The position numbers were made by a program, and so were the translations under genes. Source: Microbulbifer flavimaris (GTDB taxonomy: Bacteria; Pseudomonadota; Gammaproteobacteria; Pseudomonadales; Cellvibrionaceae). Taken from it: 64,000 nt of DNA. The DNA lies in contig NZ_LRFG02000001.1 in the NCBI RefSeq assembly GCF_001641755.2, positions 930,001 to 994,000 of the forward strand, in the 5' to 3' direction. The notes under the pieces are model-generated. The model was not told the origin of the DNA, did no database searches, and was given only the letters and a program-made list of their open reading frames with translations. This document shows, in pieces, positions 1-9,426 of the stretch; position 1 is the stretch's first letter, and the number at the start of each line of letters is the position of its first letter.

Positions 1-121
1 GCGGAGCGATGCGACGGGAATTGAGTGTCCACAGACGCTCAATACAGATAGCGATAACCGCAACAGAACAGAGGAGAATGGGCAGCATCAGCCAGCCGCC
101 GGATTTTATTATTTCGAGCAC
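1..121 (-). CDS. exbB: ExbB/TolQ/MotA-family proton channel protein, N-terminal part (runs off the window)
   Basis: Only the first 40 codons are inside the window. The GTG start at 121 has a GGGG ribosome-binding site about 9 nt upstream. The visible protein has a short amphipathic start (VLEIIKSGGWLMLPILL), one hydrophobic helix and an ERLWTL motif, typical of the first membrane segment of ExbB-like proteins. Such proteins form an inner-membrane proton channel with ExbD and energise TonB or related systems. In Pseudomonas an exbB-exbD-lpxK-kdsB group lies directly downstream of comEC, and the same orientation is seen here. The family call is fairly secure; which exact energy-transducing system it serves cannot be told. 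Confidence 0.8.
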   Translation of the reverse strand, partial: MLEIIKSGGWLMLPILLCSVAVIAICIERLWTLNSRRIAP

Positions 122-290
122 TTTATCAGACCCCAAAACTGCGAAAGGGAATAGCGGTCCAAGACTCTACCACAGGTGGTGCCGGCGGCTAAGTCCTTGT
201 TTGGCCCACTCTTCTTCAGTGTGAAGCAGGCGACAAACTGAGACACAGAGAATTAGCCGCCTGCAGCCAAGACCTCGCAGAAGCACACAT

Positions 291-324
291 AAAAAAACCG
301 CCGCCCGGTTTGGGCGGCGGTTTC
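291..324 (-). terminator. Rho-independent terminator after the helical/repeat protein gene
   Basis: A G+C-rich perfect stem (AAACCGCCGCCC with GGGCGGCGGTTT) is followed on the minus strand by a run of seven T. It lies about 43 bases beyond the stop codon of the gene at 367-1200 and separates it from the exbB-like gene. Confidence 0.85.
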
Positions 325-366
325 ATCTGCCGGGAACTGGCGGGACAAGCCCGACCAGCCAACTCC

Positions 367-1200
367 TTAGCGTCCGGGACGTTCCGGGCGCTCGGGCTTC
401 TCGGGACGCTCAGGCTTTTCCGGGCGCTCGGGCTTGACCGGGCGCTCAGGACGATCCGGGCGATCCATCTTGGCGACACGATCCATTTTCTGCGCTTTTT
501 CCGGGCGCTCACCCTTGGCCATTTTCTCAGCCTTGTCCGGGCGACCACCTTTGCCCATTTGCTCCGATTTATCCGGACGACCACCTTGGCTCATGCTATC
601 GGTCTCAGTCGCCATCTCAGGGCGATTGGAGCGAATGCCGCTGATGACCTGACCCAGGTTGACACCCAGCTCCTGGGCAATCTGGCCCCAGCCCATGCCT
701 TCCACCTGGCGCAGGTAGAGCACCTCGTTGACAGACTCTTCAGGAGTAATGCCGGTCTCATCCTCAAGGGCCTCAGCCGTGGAGGCCGCGGCCAGCTGCT
801 CGGCGAGTGCCAGGGTAATGAACACGTTACCGTAGCCCATACCAGTGGACATTTCTTCGCCCTCGGCACCATCGGTCTCGGGGGCTTCGGTGTCCTGCGT
901 GCCGCCATCTGCAACTGTGTCGCCATCGTCGGTGGAGGTTGCGCCGGTCTCAGTTTCATCAACCGGCTCAACATAGCTGATGCTACCGTCCCGCAGTCCC
1001 TCTACGGTCGACTCGGCATCCTCTCCCAGAAAATCTGCAAAGAAACCAGAGATCTTGCTTGAAGGCACATCGGAAACCGACTCTACCACTTCGGTATCTG
1101 TGTCTGTGTCGGTTTCAGTCTGTGCCCAGGCATTAATGCCACCGGCCAGCAGGCCAGCCATCACGGCAGACAGGACACGCGCTTTAAAGGGAATTCTCAT
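367..1200 (-). CDS. Secreted protein with a GWGQIAQELGV helical motif and a Pro/Glu/Arg/Lys repeat tail, function unknown
   Basis: The protein has 277 residues. ATG at 1200 was preferred over the adjacent GTG at 1203 because AGGAG then lies 7 nt upstream. It begins with a Sec signal peptide ending near AWA-Q. An acidic Thr/Asp/Glu-rich stretch follows. A compact region (about residues 120-190) holds a YGNVFITLALAEQ helix and a GMGWGQIAQELGV helix, a pattern I have seen in several families of small secreted proteins. The tail (about 200-277) is basic and repetitive: GGRPDK-type units, then PERPEK units. It lies 25 bp downstream of a beta-barrel-like gene on the same strand, so the two are probably co-transcribed and may act together in the envelope. 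No enzymatic motif is visible. Confidence 0.75.
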   Translation of the reverse strand: MRIPFKARVLSAVMAGLLAGGINAWAQTETDTDTDTEVVESVSDVPSSKISGFFADFLGEDAESTVEGLRDGSISYVEPVDETETGATSTDDGDTVADGGTQDTEAPETDGAEGEEMSTGMGYGNVFITLALAEQLAAASTAEALEDETGITPEESVNEVLYLRQVEGMGWGQIAQELGVNLGQVISGIRSNRPEMATETDSMSQGGRPDKSEQMGKGGRPDKAEKMAKGERPEKAQKMDRVAKMDRPDRPERPVKPERPEKPERPEKPERPERPGR

Positions 1201-1225
1201 CACGATTCTCCTGATTGTTTATTTA

Positions 1226-2056
1226 TCAATTTCCTGGACGATAGCTGAGCTGGAAGCCGAAGCCCTGATCTGGGCTGCCATCTGCTAGCCCCATATAGGC
1301 GTAGGCCATCGCGCTCCACTGATTGTTGAGCTTATGGTTGAAATAACCGAACAGTTCGGTAGAAGGATCACTGGTATCGGTGGTTGCCTGCTGATAATCG
1401 AGAGACAGGCCAACGCTGTTGTTCTCAGTCAGGGTGTAGCCACTGCCAACTGAGGTGTACCAGACGTCCTTGATTTCGCTTTCCGGCAAATCACCCTTGA
1501 ATTTCCGCGCGACGGTGGCAAAGGGTGTGAAGTTGCCTGCAACGGTGAAGACTTCAGCCTGCAGCGTGTAGTCCGCCTCACCAGTGCCCAGCCCCTTCTC
1601 TTCATCTGCGGTGGGGACCTTGTATTTTGCCGACAGGTCAAAGAACCAGCGCTCCGCCACCGGCTCCAGGCTATAAGTGCCGGTCAGCCAGAAATCGCCC
1701 AATCCAGATTCTGAGTAGATCTCGGTCTCTTCAGGCTGCGTCTGGCCGCCACCGGGACCAAACGGCCCTCCGCCGCCATTGCCTCGGCCAACCACGACGC
1801 CACCGTCACCACCGGGCACTACGCCACCGGGGCCCTCGATCTGGACGAACGGCATGGATGCCTTGAAAGTCCACTTGTCGGAGGGCGAATAACTGGCGGT
1901 AAACGGGGTGCTGACAATCTCGGTCTCATCGCTGTCACCGTAATCACCACTGCTGATATCGGTGCCCAGTGTGTACTTCCACTCGGATGCGAGCGCACCG
2001 GAGCTGGCGCAGAGTCCGGCCGCCACGATCGCGCTATAGAGTGCAGTTTTTCTCAT
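1226..2056 (-). CDS. Predicted outer-membrane beta-barrel protein (transporter/MetA-pathway-like)
   Basis: The protein has 276 residues, with a clear signal peptide (cleavage near ALA-S). Alternating aromatic and polar strands follow (for example WKYTLGTDISSGDYG, GFGFQLSYRPGN), as in small outer-membrane barrels. A Gly-rich loop at about residues 75-110 carries GGxGPFGPGGG-type sequence. The phrase GLGDFWLTGTYSLEP and the C-terminal strands resemble the phenol meta-pathway/transporter-like barrel family, but this is recognition by eye. No strong Shine-Dalgarno sequence precedes the ATG. It is the first gene of an apparent pair with 367-1200 and sits between comEC and exbB, which are neighbours in Pseudomonas, so the pair looks like a lineage-specific addition. 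Substrate unknown. Confidence 0.7.
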   Translation of the reverse strand: MRKTALYSAIVAAGLCASSGALASEWKYTLGTDISSGDYGDSDETEIVSTPFTASYSPSDKWTFKASMPFVQIEGPGGVVPGGDGGVVVGRGNGGGGPFGPGGGQTQPEETEIYSESGLGDFWLTGTYSLEPVAERWFFDLSAKYKVPTADEEKGLGTGEADYTLQAEVFTVAGNFTPFATVARKFKGDLPESEIKDVWYTSVGSGYTLTENNSVGLSLDYQQATTDTSDPSTELFGYFNHKLNNQWSAMAYAYMGLADGSPDQGFGFQLSYRPGN

Positions 2057-2238
2057 ATTTAGATATCCGGTACTTCTTATCTCATCGGGATTGCAGGGAA
2101 CTTAGCACAGCGCCTGCAGGACGATGGGACACACATCGCATCTCCGAGTTCCGGCGACGTACCAATTCGCACATATTTTGACCGACCTCACAAAAGTACA
2201 GTGACTTCATGGCAAAGCCACGGGAGGCATCAAGAGGG

Positions 2239-4734
2239 CTAGTGCCGCACCCAGAAGGGCCCCTGCTCCCGGGCGGTCTGCACAACCGGTGTTGGCGAGG
2301 CGGATTGCCACAGGAAAGAGACCGCACCGCTCTCGGCAGTGGAGAAAATGCGTGTGCCGTGCCGTTGATAACGGGCGACGACTTCCGGATGAGGGTGACC
2401 GAAATGGTGACGGTAGCCGGCACTGAACACCACCGTCCCGGGCCGGCTCCAGCGCAGAAGCGCCTCAGAGGAGGAGCTGCGGGAACCGTGGTGCGGTGCC
2501 ACCAGCAAGTCCACCGGTGCAAACTCTGGATAACGGCGGGCGAGCTGTCGCTCCACGGCGCTGGAGATATCCCCGACCAGCAGGATCCTGCGCTCACCCC
2601 ATTCGATCAGGGCAACACAGCTGTGGTCATTCTCCTCTCCACTGAGATCCAAGCGGACGGGCCACAAGCCGCTGACATGCATGGCATCCAGGCGGTACGT
2701 CTGGCCCGCGACACAGCGCGATGAAGATGTCTCTGGAAATTGTTCGATCGCCCTCCGGACAAGCTGACCCGGCGCCACCAGTTTGCGCGCCGGCAGCAAC
2801 TCCGCCAGACCTGCAAAGCCCCCGGCATGATCGCTGTCACCGTGGCTCAGCACCAGCAGGTCCACCACCCGCTCGCCCTCGCCCAGCAGGAATGGCGCTA
2901 CTATCTGGCCTCCGGCACTCCACCCTCCGTCACGACCTGGGCCCGCGTCATAAACCAGGGTGCTGCCATTCGCCCGCAAAACCACGGCAAGCCCCTGCCC
3001 CACGTCGAGGACCGTAGCCTGCAAACCCTGATCCTTGGGTACTGTTGGCGCCCAGGACGGGAGCAGGCCGGCACCGATGACCGCCGGGACCACCCACCCG
3101 AGCGCCCTGCCGGGAGTCCCCGCCGGCAGCATCAACCACAGAATGCCGAGGCCAAACAGGGCCAGCAGCCAGCCGGTAGCCGGCAAGCCGGCATTGAGCC
3201 ACGCAGCAGTGGCATCGACGGATCCCGTCAGTATCTCCATCAGCGCCCCCAACTGGGCATCGGCCAAGCCGAGCAGCCACTGCGCAGGCGCTGTGCCGAC
3301 AAACAGGGTGCCGACCAGCAGCAACGGCATGATGGCGGCCGCCATCCAGGGGATCGCCAGCAGATTAAAGATGAATCCACCGACGCTGAATCCATGGAAA
3401 AAAGCAACCGACGGCAGCAACAGCACGAGTCCAATCAGCCACTGGCTGCGGACCAGATCGCGAACACGCTGCAGCCCGGCGGAAACGAGTCCCGGCAAGC
3501 GGACACCTGTAGTCTCAGCCCGCAGGCGATGGCGTCCGCGAAAGCCGACCAGCAGTGCAGCCACTGCGAGAAACGAGAGCCAGAAGCCGGGGCCATGGAA
3601 TGCGAGAGGTTGCAGGGTGAGAACGATCGCCAGTGCCAGCCCCAACGCGAAGGCACTGTGGAACCTGCGGCGCCAGTACCAGGCCAGAAAGAACACCGAC
3701 AGCATCACCAGCGCCCGCTGGGCCGAAAGCGGCGCACCCGCCAACAGCACATAGAGGCCCGCCGCCATTAGTGACAGTCCCGGCACCAGGCCGCGCGGGC
3801 TGCGACCACAACAGAGGCCAGCCAGGCGTGCCAACAGGGCGGCCAGCAAGGCCACACCCCCCGCTACCATCCCCACATGCAGGCCGGAAATGGCGATCAG
3901 ATGGGCGGTGCCCGAGTCCCGCAGGCCCCGGCGATCATCGCGGGAGAGCGCGCTCCGGTCCCCCAGCACCAGGGCCAGAATGAGGTCGGTTCGCGGCAGC
4001 CCGGACGCCAGTATCCGGTTGCGAAACCATTGCCGGGCGGTAATCACGCCCGCACTGTGCCCGAGGATCCGCGGCTCAGCATCCCGGGGGCGGACATAAC
4101 CGGTGGCGTAGACACCGCGCCGCAGCAACCAGCCCTCGTAGTCGAACCCGTGGGGGTTCACGCTGCCGCGGGGGCGCTTCAGGCGCACCGGCATTGACCA
4201 GAGCGTGCCGCCCTGAAGTTGATCGACGATCTCCGCGCCCGCTCGATACCAGGTGAGGTCGAGCCGCTTGCCGCGCAAATTCACTTGCGGTGCCGTCTCC
4301 AGCACCTCTGCACTGAAGCGGATGTCCTTCCCGGCAGCCTCTCCAAAGCGACTCTGCGACGGCCGCATCGTGGGTAGAGAGACCACTCTGAGCGGCAACA
4401 CCATATCCGCACCGTGGGCTTCCTCCGGCAACCGGTTTTCCAGGGCCAGCGTGTTCTGCCAACTCGCCCAGCTCCCGCCGATAACACCCGCCAGGACCAC
4501 TGGCAATGCCAATCTGCGCCAGGGTGAAACGGCTGTGAACAGCAGTGCAATCAGCCCCGCTGCGGCAACCACCCAGGGATGGGGAACTGCTGGCAGGCTG
4601 CCACAAACCAGGATGCCGGCGACATAAGCGGCAAGAGCGCCCAATCCAGGTCGGTAGCCCGCGACTATGCACCGCAGCCTTGCTGCTACTCGCCTCTCCC
4701 CCGCCTCTCTCATTGCTGCCATTGCTGCTTCCAT
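2239..4734 (-). CDS. comEC: DNA internalization-related competence protein ComEC/Rec2
   Basis: About 831 residues, a usual length for gammaproteobacterial ComEC. The N-terminal half contains the DUF4131 region and the multi-helix Competence domain (phrase ISGLHVGMVAGG near residue 280). The C-terminal third is a metallo-beta-lactamase fold with the metal-binding motif HGDSDHAGG near residue 630 and PHHGSRSSS near 745. ComEC forms the inner-membrane channel that takes up single-stranded DNA during transformation. The start is uncertain: TTG 4740, ATG 4734, ATG 4719 and ATG 4710 are all in frame and none has a convincing ribosome-binding site; ATG 4734 is given. In Pseudomonas comEC lies between a DUF2062 gene and exbB; here the DUF2062 gene is about 24 kb away. 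Confidence 0.93.
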   Translation of the reverse strand: MEAAMAAMREAGERRVAARLRCIVAGYRPGLGALAAYVAGILVCGSLPAVPHPWVVAAAGLIALLFTAVSPWRRLALPVVLAGVIGGSWASWQNTLALENRLPEEAHGADMVLPLRVVSLPTMRPSQSRFGEAAGKDIRFSAEVLETAPQVNLRGKRLDLTWYRAGAEIVDQLQGGTLWSMPVRLKRPRGSVNPHGFDYEGWLLRRGVYATGYVRPRDAEPRILGHSAGVITARQWFRNRILASGLPRTDLILALVLGDRSALSRDDRRGLRDSGTAHLIAISGLHVGMVAGGVALLAALLARLAGLCCGRSPRGLVPGLSLMAAGLYVLLAGAPLSAQRALVMLSVFFLAWYWRRRFHSAFALGLALAIVLTLQPLAFHGPGFWLSFLAVAALLVGFRGRHRLRAETTGVRLPGLVSAGLQRVRDLVRSQWLIGLVLLLPSVAFFHGFSVGGFIFNLLAIPWMAAAIMPLLLVGTLFVGTAPAQWLLGLADAQLGALMEILTGSVDATAAWLNAGLPATGWLLALFGLGILWLMLPAGTPGRALGWVVPAVIGAGLLPSWAPTVPKDQGLQATVLDVGQGLAVVLRANGSTLVYDAGPGRDGGWSAGGQIVAPFLLGEGERVVDLLVLSHGDSDHAGGFAGLAELLPARKLVAPGQLVRRAIEQFPETSSSRCVAGQTYRLDAMHVSGLWPVRLDLSGEENDHSCVALIEWGERRILLVGDISSAVERQLARRYPEFAPVDLLVAPHHGSRSSSSEALLRWSRPGTVVFSAGYRHHFGHPHPEVVARYQRHGTRIFSTAESGAVSFLWQSASPTPVVQTAREQGPFWVRH

Positions 4735-5064
4735 GCGCAATCTCTCGTGGCTCGTCGCCTGTCCCCTTCAGGCAGATGCCGGTTGCCTCGCTCCCCGACT
4801 GCACCCGGCTGTTCGATGTCTTTTTGCCAGATTCGGTTTAAGGACGCAAAACAGTACCGATGTGCAGCTGCCAGGCACCAGACAGCGTGGAATCGCTCGG
4901 CATGTTCATTTTTTGCACTGGCGGGTCACAAAAACTTAAAAAAAATGTCTTCTTTAACCTTTTTGTCACATTCGATGCGCAGAATCCGCACCAACTCGAG
5001 GGATGGCAGACATTCGGACAACAAGCCGGCCCTCAACCACAACCATAAACTGTGCGAGACGACC
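4735..5064. other. Divergent intergenic region, comEC/porin
   Basis: About 330 bases between two divergently transcribed genes. It must hold both promoters. The part next to the porin is A+T-rich (poly-A/T tracts around 4930-4970), which fits a strongly expressed porin promoter, but no convincing -35/-10 pair or operator could be assigned. An open frame runs in from upstream of the porin but has no signal peptide or ribosome-binding site and is judged non-coding. Confidence 0.5.
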
Positions 5065-6012
5065 ATGAAAAAGACTGCTATTTCCCTGGCGATTGCCGCC
5101 GTGGTTCCGGCCCTGGCAACTGCGCAAGACGAATCCAAAGCCATGGAGCTCTACGGCAAGGCCAACGTGGCTTTCCAGTCCGCTGACGAAGGCGAAGGCG
5201 ACATCACCGATATCAAGAGCAATGCTTCCCGCCTCGGCGTCAAGGGCGAGCTGCCGCTGGACAGCGGCATCAAGGCCATCTACAAGATGGAATACCAGGT
5301 AGATGTGGACGGTGACGCAGAAGAGACCTTCTCCCAGCGCAATATCTACGCTGGTCTGGAAGGCGGCTTCGGCCAGGTAATCGGTGGTAAGTTCGACACC
5401 CCGCTGAAGGTCGCCCAGAAGAAAGTTGACCTGTTCAACGACCTGGAAGGCGATATCAAGAGCCTGATCACCAAGAGTGATAACCGCGAATCCAACAACC
5501 TGCAATACACCACACCGTCCTTCGGCGGTTTCAAGGTATCCACTGCCTACATCAGCAACCGTGATGAAGTGATTGGCGTTGACGAGTTCGAGAACGAGAT
5601 CACCCGTGACAACGGCACCTCCGTCTCCTTCGCCTACGACAACAACGGTGTTTACGTTGCCTACGCCTACGACATGGATGTAGAAGCCAACGGTTGGGAC
5701 ACTTCCCGCTTTGTAACCCAGTACAACATCGGCCCGGTTCAGGTCGGCGCCCTGTACGAAGAGCAGGAAAAAGAAGACGGCAGCACCCAGGACGGCTGGA
5801 TGACTTCTGCGGCGTACAAGATCAACGCCTGGACCATGAAGGCCCAGTACGGCCAGTCCGACATCGTGCAGGAAGATGGCGAAACCTACAGCCTGGGCCT
5901 GGATTACAAACTGTCCAGCGCAGCCAAGGTCTTCGGTTTCTTCACCGACGAGACTGCCGCTGACGATTACGATCGCAGCTACTTCGGTATCGGTACCGAG
6001 CTGAAGTTCTGA
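5065..6012 (+). CDS. Gram-negative general porin
   Basis: The protein has 315 residues, starting at ATG 5065 with a signal peptide (MKKTAISLAIAAVVPALATA-Q). The mature sequence begins with ELYGKANVAFQS and proceeds as alternating strands with short turns and long acidic loops. It ends GIGTELKF with the terminal Phe needed for BAM recognition. The SRLGVKGELPLDSG and SQRNIYAGLEGGFGQVIGGKFDTP segments are typical of 16-strand trimeric porins of the Porin_4 type. It probably allows passive diffusion of small solutes. The reading frame stays open far upstream, but the signal peptide fixes the start. A terminator follows directly, so it is a single-gene unit. Confidence 0.9.
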   Translation: MKKTAISLAIAAVVPALATAQDESKAMELYGKANVAFQSADEGEGDITDIKSNASRLGVKGELPLDSGIKAIYKMEYQVDVDGDAEETFSQRNIYAGLEGGFGQVIGGKFDTPLKVAQKKVDLFNDLEGDIKSLITKSDNRESNNLQYTTPSFGGFKVSTAYISNRDEVIGVDEFENEITRDNGTSVSFAYDNNGVYVAYAYDMDVEANGWDTSRFVTQYNIGPVQVGALYEEQEKEDGSTQDGWMTSAAYKINAWTMKAQYGQSDIVQEDGETYSLGLDYKLSSAAKVFGFFTDETAADDYDRSYFGIGTELKF

Positions 6013-6043
6013 TACCAATCAGACTGACAGATCGACCTCTCAG

Positions 6044-6074
6044 AACCCCGGCCACAGTGCCGGGGTTGTTTATT
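6044..6074 (+). terminator. Rho-independent terminator of the porin gene
   Basis: The stem AACCCCGGC / GCCGGGGTT with a 6-nt loop is followed by GTTTATTT. It lies about 32 bases after the porin stop codon. Confidence 0.85.
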
Positions 6075-6253
6075 TAAGCTCGAGCACACAATCCGCGACT
6101 CTTCGCGACGATCCCCTCCTGAAATTACCTGTCCCTCCTCCCCCTGCGGCCACTCATACAGCAACGTAATGGTCTGTAATCGAATAGCCGAATATTTTCT
6201 GACAAGATGAGCGGGCAGTAGGAAATGCAATCAAAGAATCAGGGAGATTCTCT

Positions 6254-7687
6254 ATGCGAATCGCACTCGGACTGTTCGCAGTACTCTTCAGCGGCATCGC
6301 CACAGCCGCTCCTACCAGCCTCGTTAACGCCACGGTATATGACGGCACCGGTCAGTCCGTCATCAAGAACGGCGTGATCACTGTGGATCAAGGCAAAATC
6401 CGCTGTATTGGGCCTGACTGCAAGATCCCAGAAGATGCAGAAGTGATCGATATCGAGGGCAAGTACATCACCCCGGGCCTGGTCGATGCCCACGTGCACT
6501 ATGCGGCGACCGGCTCTTTCAATACCCGCAGTCAGGATTCAGAACGGTACGACCTGGAACAGATACAGCGCGACCTGAAAGAAAATCACTGGCGCTGGGA
6601 CCGGGCCTACCTGTGCTCGGGGGTGACCGCTGTGTTGGACCCCGGTAGCTTCTCATGGACACTGGACCTGCAGCAGCCGTCGGAAACCAGCACCGATCGG
6701 CCGCATTTTGTCGGTGCTGGCCCCCTGATTACCCATACCCGCTCAGAGGCCTCACGATTTGTACTGGAGCACCAGAAGGCGCTCGGCACGAGCGAGTTCC
6801 TGCCGATGGACTCAGACAAGGCCGCCCTGGCTGCGGTAGACAAGCTCGCAGCCATGGGAGCCAGGGCCGTAAAGATCTGGTTTATCAAGCCCGAGCCGGG
6901 CTATGTAGATACGCTTTACCAGCGTATGCAGCTGGTGGGCAAGCGCGTGGCTGAACATAACCTGCCCTTGCTGGTCCATGCGCAGTATCTCGAGGGCGCC
7001 AAGGCCGCTATCCGCGCCGGAGCCTCTGTGCTGGTCCACAGCGTCGGTCATGCCGACGTTGATGAGGAATTCCTGCAACTGGCCAGGGACAACGACGTGA
7101 TTTACCAACCCACCATGGGGTGGGCCAGAGGTGGTGCCGCTGAGGGCCAGGCCCGGCTCTTTTTCGGCGAGCCGCCGGTATTCGACGATCCCAACAACTG
7201 CATTGACGATACTACCCGGCAACTGGTGCGGCAGGAGTTCGAGCAACTGCATCCCCTGGAAAAAGAAAAACATTCATTCAAGGACACCATCGGCTGGCTT
7301 ATCCACATTGGGGAAGACCTGGAAGTACATGCTGACAACCTGAAAAAAGTGCATGAGTACGGAATCAAGGTAGCGACAGCAACCGACGCCGGTAACCCGC
7401 TGGTATTCCACGGCCCGTCAATCTATGCAGAGATGGAATCCATGGAAGCCGCCGGCATCCCGCCGGAAGATGTCATCGTCATGTCGACCCGCAACGGGGC
7501 CATCGCCATGGGTGAACTCGACCGGTTTGGCACCCTTGAGGCTGGCAAAAATGCAGACCTGGTCATTTTGAACGAGGATCCGGGTGAATCCACCAAAGCG
7601 TTCCGCAGCATTACCCATGTAATGCGTCTCGGCAAGCTGCACAATGTGTCAGAGCTGGCAGGTGCCAAAGAAGCCCCTGACGCGTGA
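6254..7687 (+). CDS. Secreted amidohydrolase-family metal hydrolase
   Basis: The protein has 477 residues; ATG 6254 is preceded by GGGAG. It carries a signal peptide (MRIALGLFAVLFSGIATA-A), so it acts in the periplasm or outside. An N-terminal beta-sandwich strand (VNATVYDGTGQSVIKNG) leads into GLVDAHVHY (about residue 77), the HxH metal motif of the amidohydrolase superfamily. Further candidate ligands are the His in LLVHAQYLEGA and VLVHSVGHAD, and the Asp of ATATDAGNP (about residue 380). The C-terminal segment returns to the sandwich (GTLEAGKNADLVILNEDPG). This resembles imidazolonepropionase/Xaa-Pro-dipeptidase-like amidohydrolases, but the substrate cannot be inferred. It faces prpD tail to tail. 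Confidence 0.88.
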   Translation: MRIALGLFAVLFSGIATAAPTSLVNATVYDGTGQSVIKNGVITVDQGKIRCIGPDCKIPEDAEVIDIEGKYITPGLVDAHVHYAATGSFNTRSQDSERYDLEQIQRDLKENHWRWDRAYLCSGVTAVLDPGSFSWTLDLQQPSETSTDRPHFVGAGPLITHTRSEASRFVLEHQKALGTSEFLPMDSDKAALAAVDKLAAMGARAVKIWFIKPEPGYVDTLYQRMQLVGKRVAEHNLPLLVHAQYLEGAKAAIRAGASVLVHSVGHADVDEEFLQLARDNDVIYQPTMGWARGGAAEGQARLFFGEPPVFDDPNNCIDDTTRQLVRQEFEQLHPLEKEKHSFKDTIGWLIHIGEDLEVHADNLKKVHEYGIKVATATDAGNPLVFHGPSIYAEMESMEAAGIPPEDVIVMSTRNGAIAMGELDRFGTLEAGKNADLVILNEDPGESTKAFRSITHVMRLGKLHNVSELAGAKEAPDA

Positions 7688-7704
7688 GCGTGAATTCCTG
7701 ATAC

Positions 7705-9189
7705 TCAAATGACAAACCGGTCCATGAATTCATGGACCGGTGATTCCACCAAAAGCCTGGGGTCAGCAAACAGTGCATGAATCTCCTCGCACCGCTGGTG
7801 TGAGAAGCGCGAGGCCAGGCTTTTCCGGAATTTTTCCTCCAGCATTGGAATGCCCTCCTTTCTGCGACGGCAGTGCCCCACCGGGTATTCCACCGCTACC
7901 TGATCAGTAGCACTGCCATCCCGAAAGAATATCTGCACGGCGTTGGCAATCGAGCGTTTTTCCGGATCCAGATAATCAGCCGAATATTGGCGATCTTCGA
8001 CGACCTCCATCCTCTCGCGCAACTGATCGATCTCGGGGTGCGCCGCGTGAAAGTTGTCCTCGTAGTGCTCAGCACGCAGGCTGCCAAAAATCAGCGGCAC
8101 AGCAATCATATATTGCAGGCAATGGTCGCGGTCAGCCGGGTTCGCCAGCGGCCCCTCTTTGGAAATGATGCGGATGGCGGATTCATGCGTGGCAATCACG
8201 ATCCGATCAATTTCCTCGAGACGGTCCCTGACCATTGGGTGCAGGATCACGGCCGCCTCGCAGGCGGTCTGGGCATGGAACTCTGCCGGGTAGGAGATTT
8301 TGAACAGGATATTTTCCATCACGTAGCTGCCATAAGGCTGGGGGAAGCTGAAGCTGCGTTCAGAGGCAGGTTTGATTCGCTGATCGCGATTCGTCTTGCT
8401 GAATGACACATCGTAGAAGCCCCACTCTTTCGCCGTCAGCACGCCCGGAATCCCCATCTCCCCTCGCATGGCGATATCAGCCAGCTGCACGCCTCTCGCA
8501 GACGCATCACCCGCGGCCCACGACTTGCGTGAGCCCGTGTTAGGGGCGTGACGATAGGTACGCAGAGGCTGCCCGTCGACCCAGGCATGTGACAGCGCGG
8601 AGAGCAGCTGCTCGCGGTTGGCGCCCAGCAACATCGCCGCCACGGCGGTGGATGCCACCTTCACCAGCACCACATGATCAAGCCCCACCCGGTTGAAGCT
8701 GTTTTCCAGCGCCAGTACGCCCTGGATTTCGTGCGCCTTGATCATGGCCTCCAGCACGACCCGCATGGGTAACCCGGCCTGCCCCCTGGCCAGGCGCCGC
8801 TGGGACAGATAATCGCTGACCGACAGAATCGCGCCCAGGTTGTCGGATGGGTGCCCCCACTCCGCTGCGAGCCAGGTATCGTTGTAGTCCAGCCAGCGCA
8901 CCAGGCAGCCGATATCCCACGCCGCCTTGATCGGTTCCAGCCGCAAAGAAGTGCCCGGAATCCGGACACCGCAGGGCACGATCATGTCAGGTACCATCGG
9001 GGCCAGATGCTTGGTGCACTCGGGGAAACCCAGCGCCAGCATGGCGCAGCCGAGCGAGTCCATCAGGCAATAGCGGGCGGTGTCCCAGGCCTCCTCGGAA
9101 TCGATCTGGTAATTGAGGGTGTAGTCGGCGATGTCCTGAATGACCTGGTCATAGTCTGGGCGGATATTGCCGTCGACCTCGCTGCTCAT
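7705..9189 (-). CDS. prpD: 2-methylcitrate dehydratase PrpD
   Basis: The protein has 494 residues and belongs to the MmgE/PrpD family. It dehydrates 2-methylcitrate to 2-methyl-cis-aconitate in the propionyl-CoA (methylcitrate) cycle. Characteristic stretches are [20 protein letters not shown] (about residues 98-117), the helical MmgE core, and [18 protein letters not shown] near residue 355. ATG 9189 has a CAGGGA ribosome-binding site. In Pseudomonas prpD follows prpF; here it is about 11 kb downstream of prpF, on the same strand, with unrelated genes between. It therefore has its own promoter, and the palindromic GntR-type site found at the prp operon was not seen upstream of it. An imperfect inverted repeat sits 28-57 bases upstream. 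Confidence 0.92.
   Translation of the reverse strand: MSSEVDGNIRPDYDQVIQDIADYTLNYQIDSEEAWDTARYCLMDSLGCAMLALGFPECTKHLAPMVPDMIVPCGVRIPGTSLRLEPIKAAWDIGCLVRWLDYNDTWLAAEWGHPSDNLGAILSVSDYLSQRRLARGQAGLPMRVVLEAMIKAHEIQGVLALENSFNRVGLDHVVLVKVASTAVAAMLLGANREQLLSALSHAWVDGQPLRTYRHAPNTGSRKSWAAGDASARGVQLADIAMRGEMGIPGVLTAKEWGFYDVSFSKTNRDQRIKPASERSFSFPQPYGSYVMENILFKISYPAEFHAQTACEAAVILHPMVRDRLEEIDRIVIATHESAIRIISKEGPLANPADRDHCLQYMIAVPLIFGSLRAEHYEDNFHAAHPEIDQLRERMEVVEDRQYSADYLDPEKRSIANAVQIFFRDGSATDQVAVEYPVGHCRRRKEGIPMLEEKFRKSLASRFSHQRCEEIHALFADPRLLVESPVHEFMDRFVI
7716..7741. repeat. 26-bp perfect palindrome inside the 3' end of prpD
   Basis: A fully self-complementary sequence with arms ACCGGTCCATGAA and its complement, and a zero-length loop at the AATT centre. 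It lies 11 bases before the prpD stop and encodes part of its C-terminus (PVHEFMDRF). It is 29 bases past the stop of the convergent amidohydrolase gene. On the minus strand it is followed by TTTGTCATTT, a weak U-rich tail, so a shared terminator role is possible. Confidence 0.6.
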
Positions 9190-9216
9190 AGCTATCCCTG
9201 CCTGTCGCTTGAATAG

Positions 9217-9246
9217 GCGTCATTTCATTAAGGAGCGGAATGACGC
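9217..9246. repeat. Imperfect inverted repeat upstream of prpD
   Basis: GCGTCATTTC at 9217-9226 and GGAATGACGC at 9237-9246 are inverted repeats with one mismatch, 28-57 bases upstream of the prpD start codon. It could be an operator, but the regulator is unknown. Confidence 0.35.
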
Positions 9247-9426
9247 GCTGGAATGAAGTGAGGATAGATAAAAAGGAAGCCGCAAGAGGGCACTGTCTGG
9301 GATTACCGCGTCTCGACTAACAGCTAATTGTAAGCGGCCGCACAGATGCTTCTGGCCACACTGTCCTCAAACCGACCAGAGACAAAGGCATTTCCATTTG
9401 GATGCTCTGGCAGCCCTGGCAGTAAC

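Noticed and set aside
4579-5064. Upstream extension of the porin frame
   Set aside because: A clear signal peptide begins at ATG 5065; the extension is Arg/Cys-rich noise.
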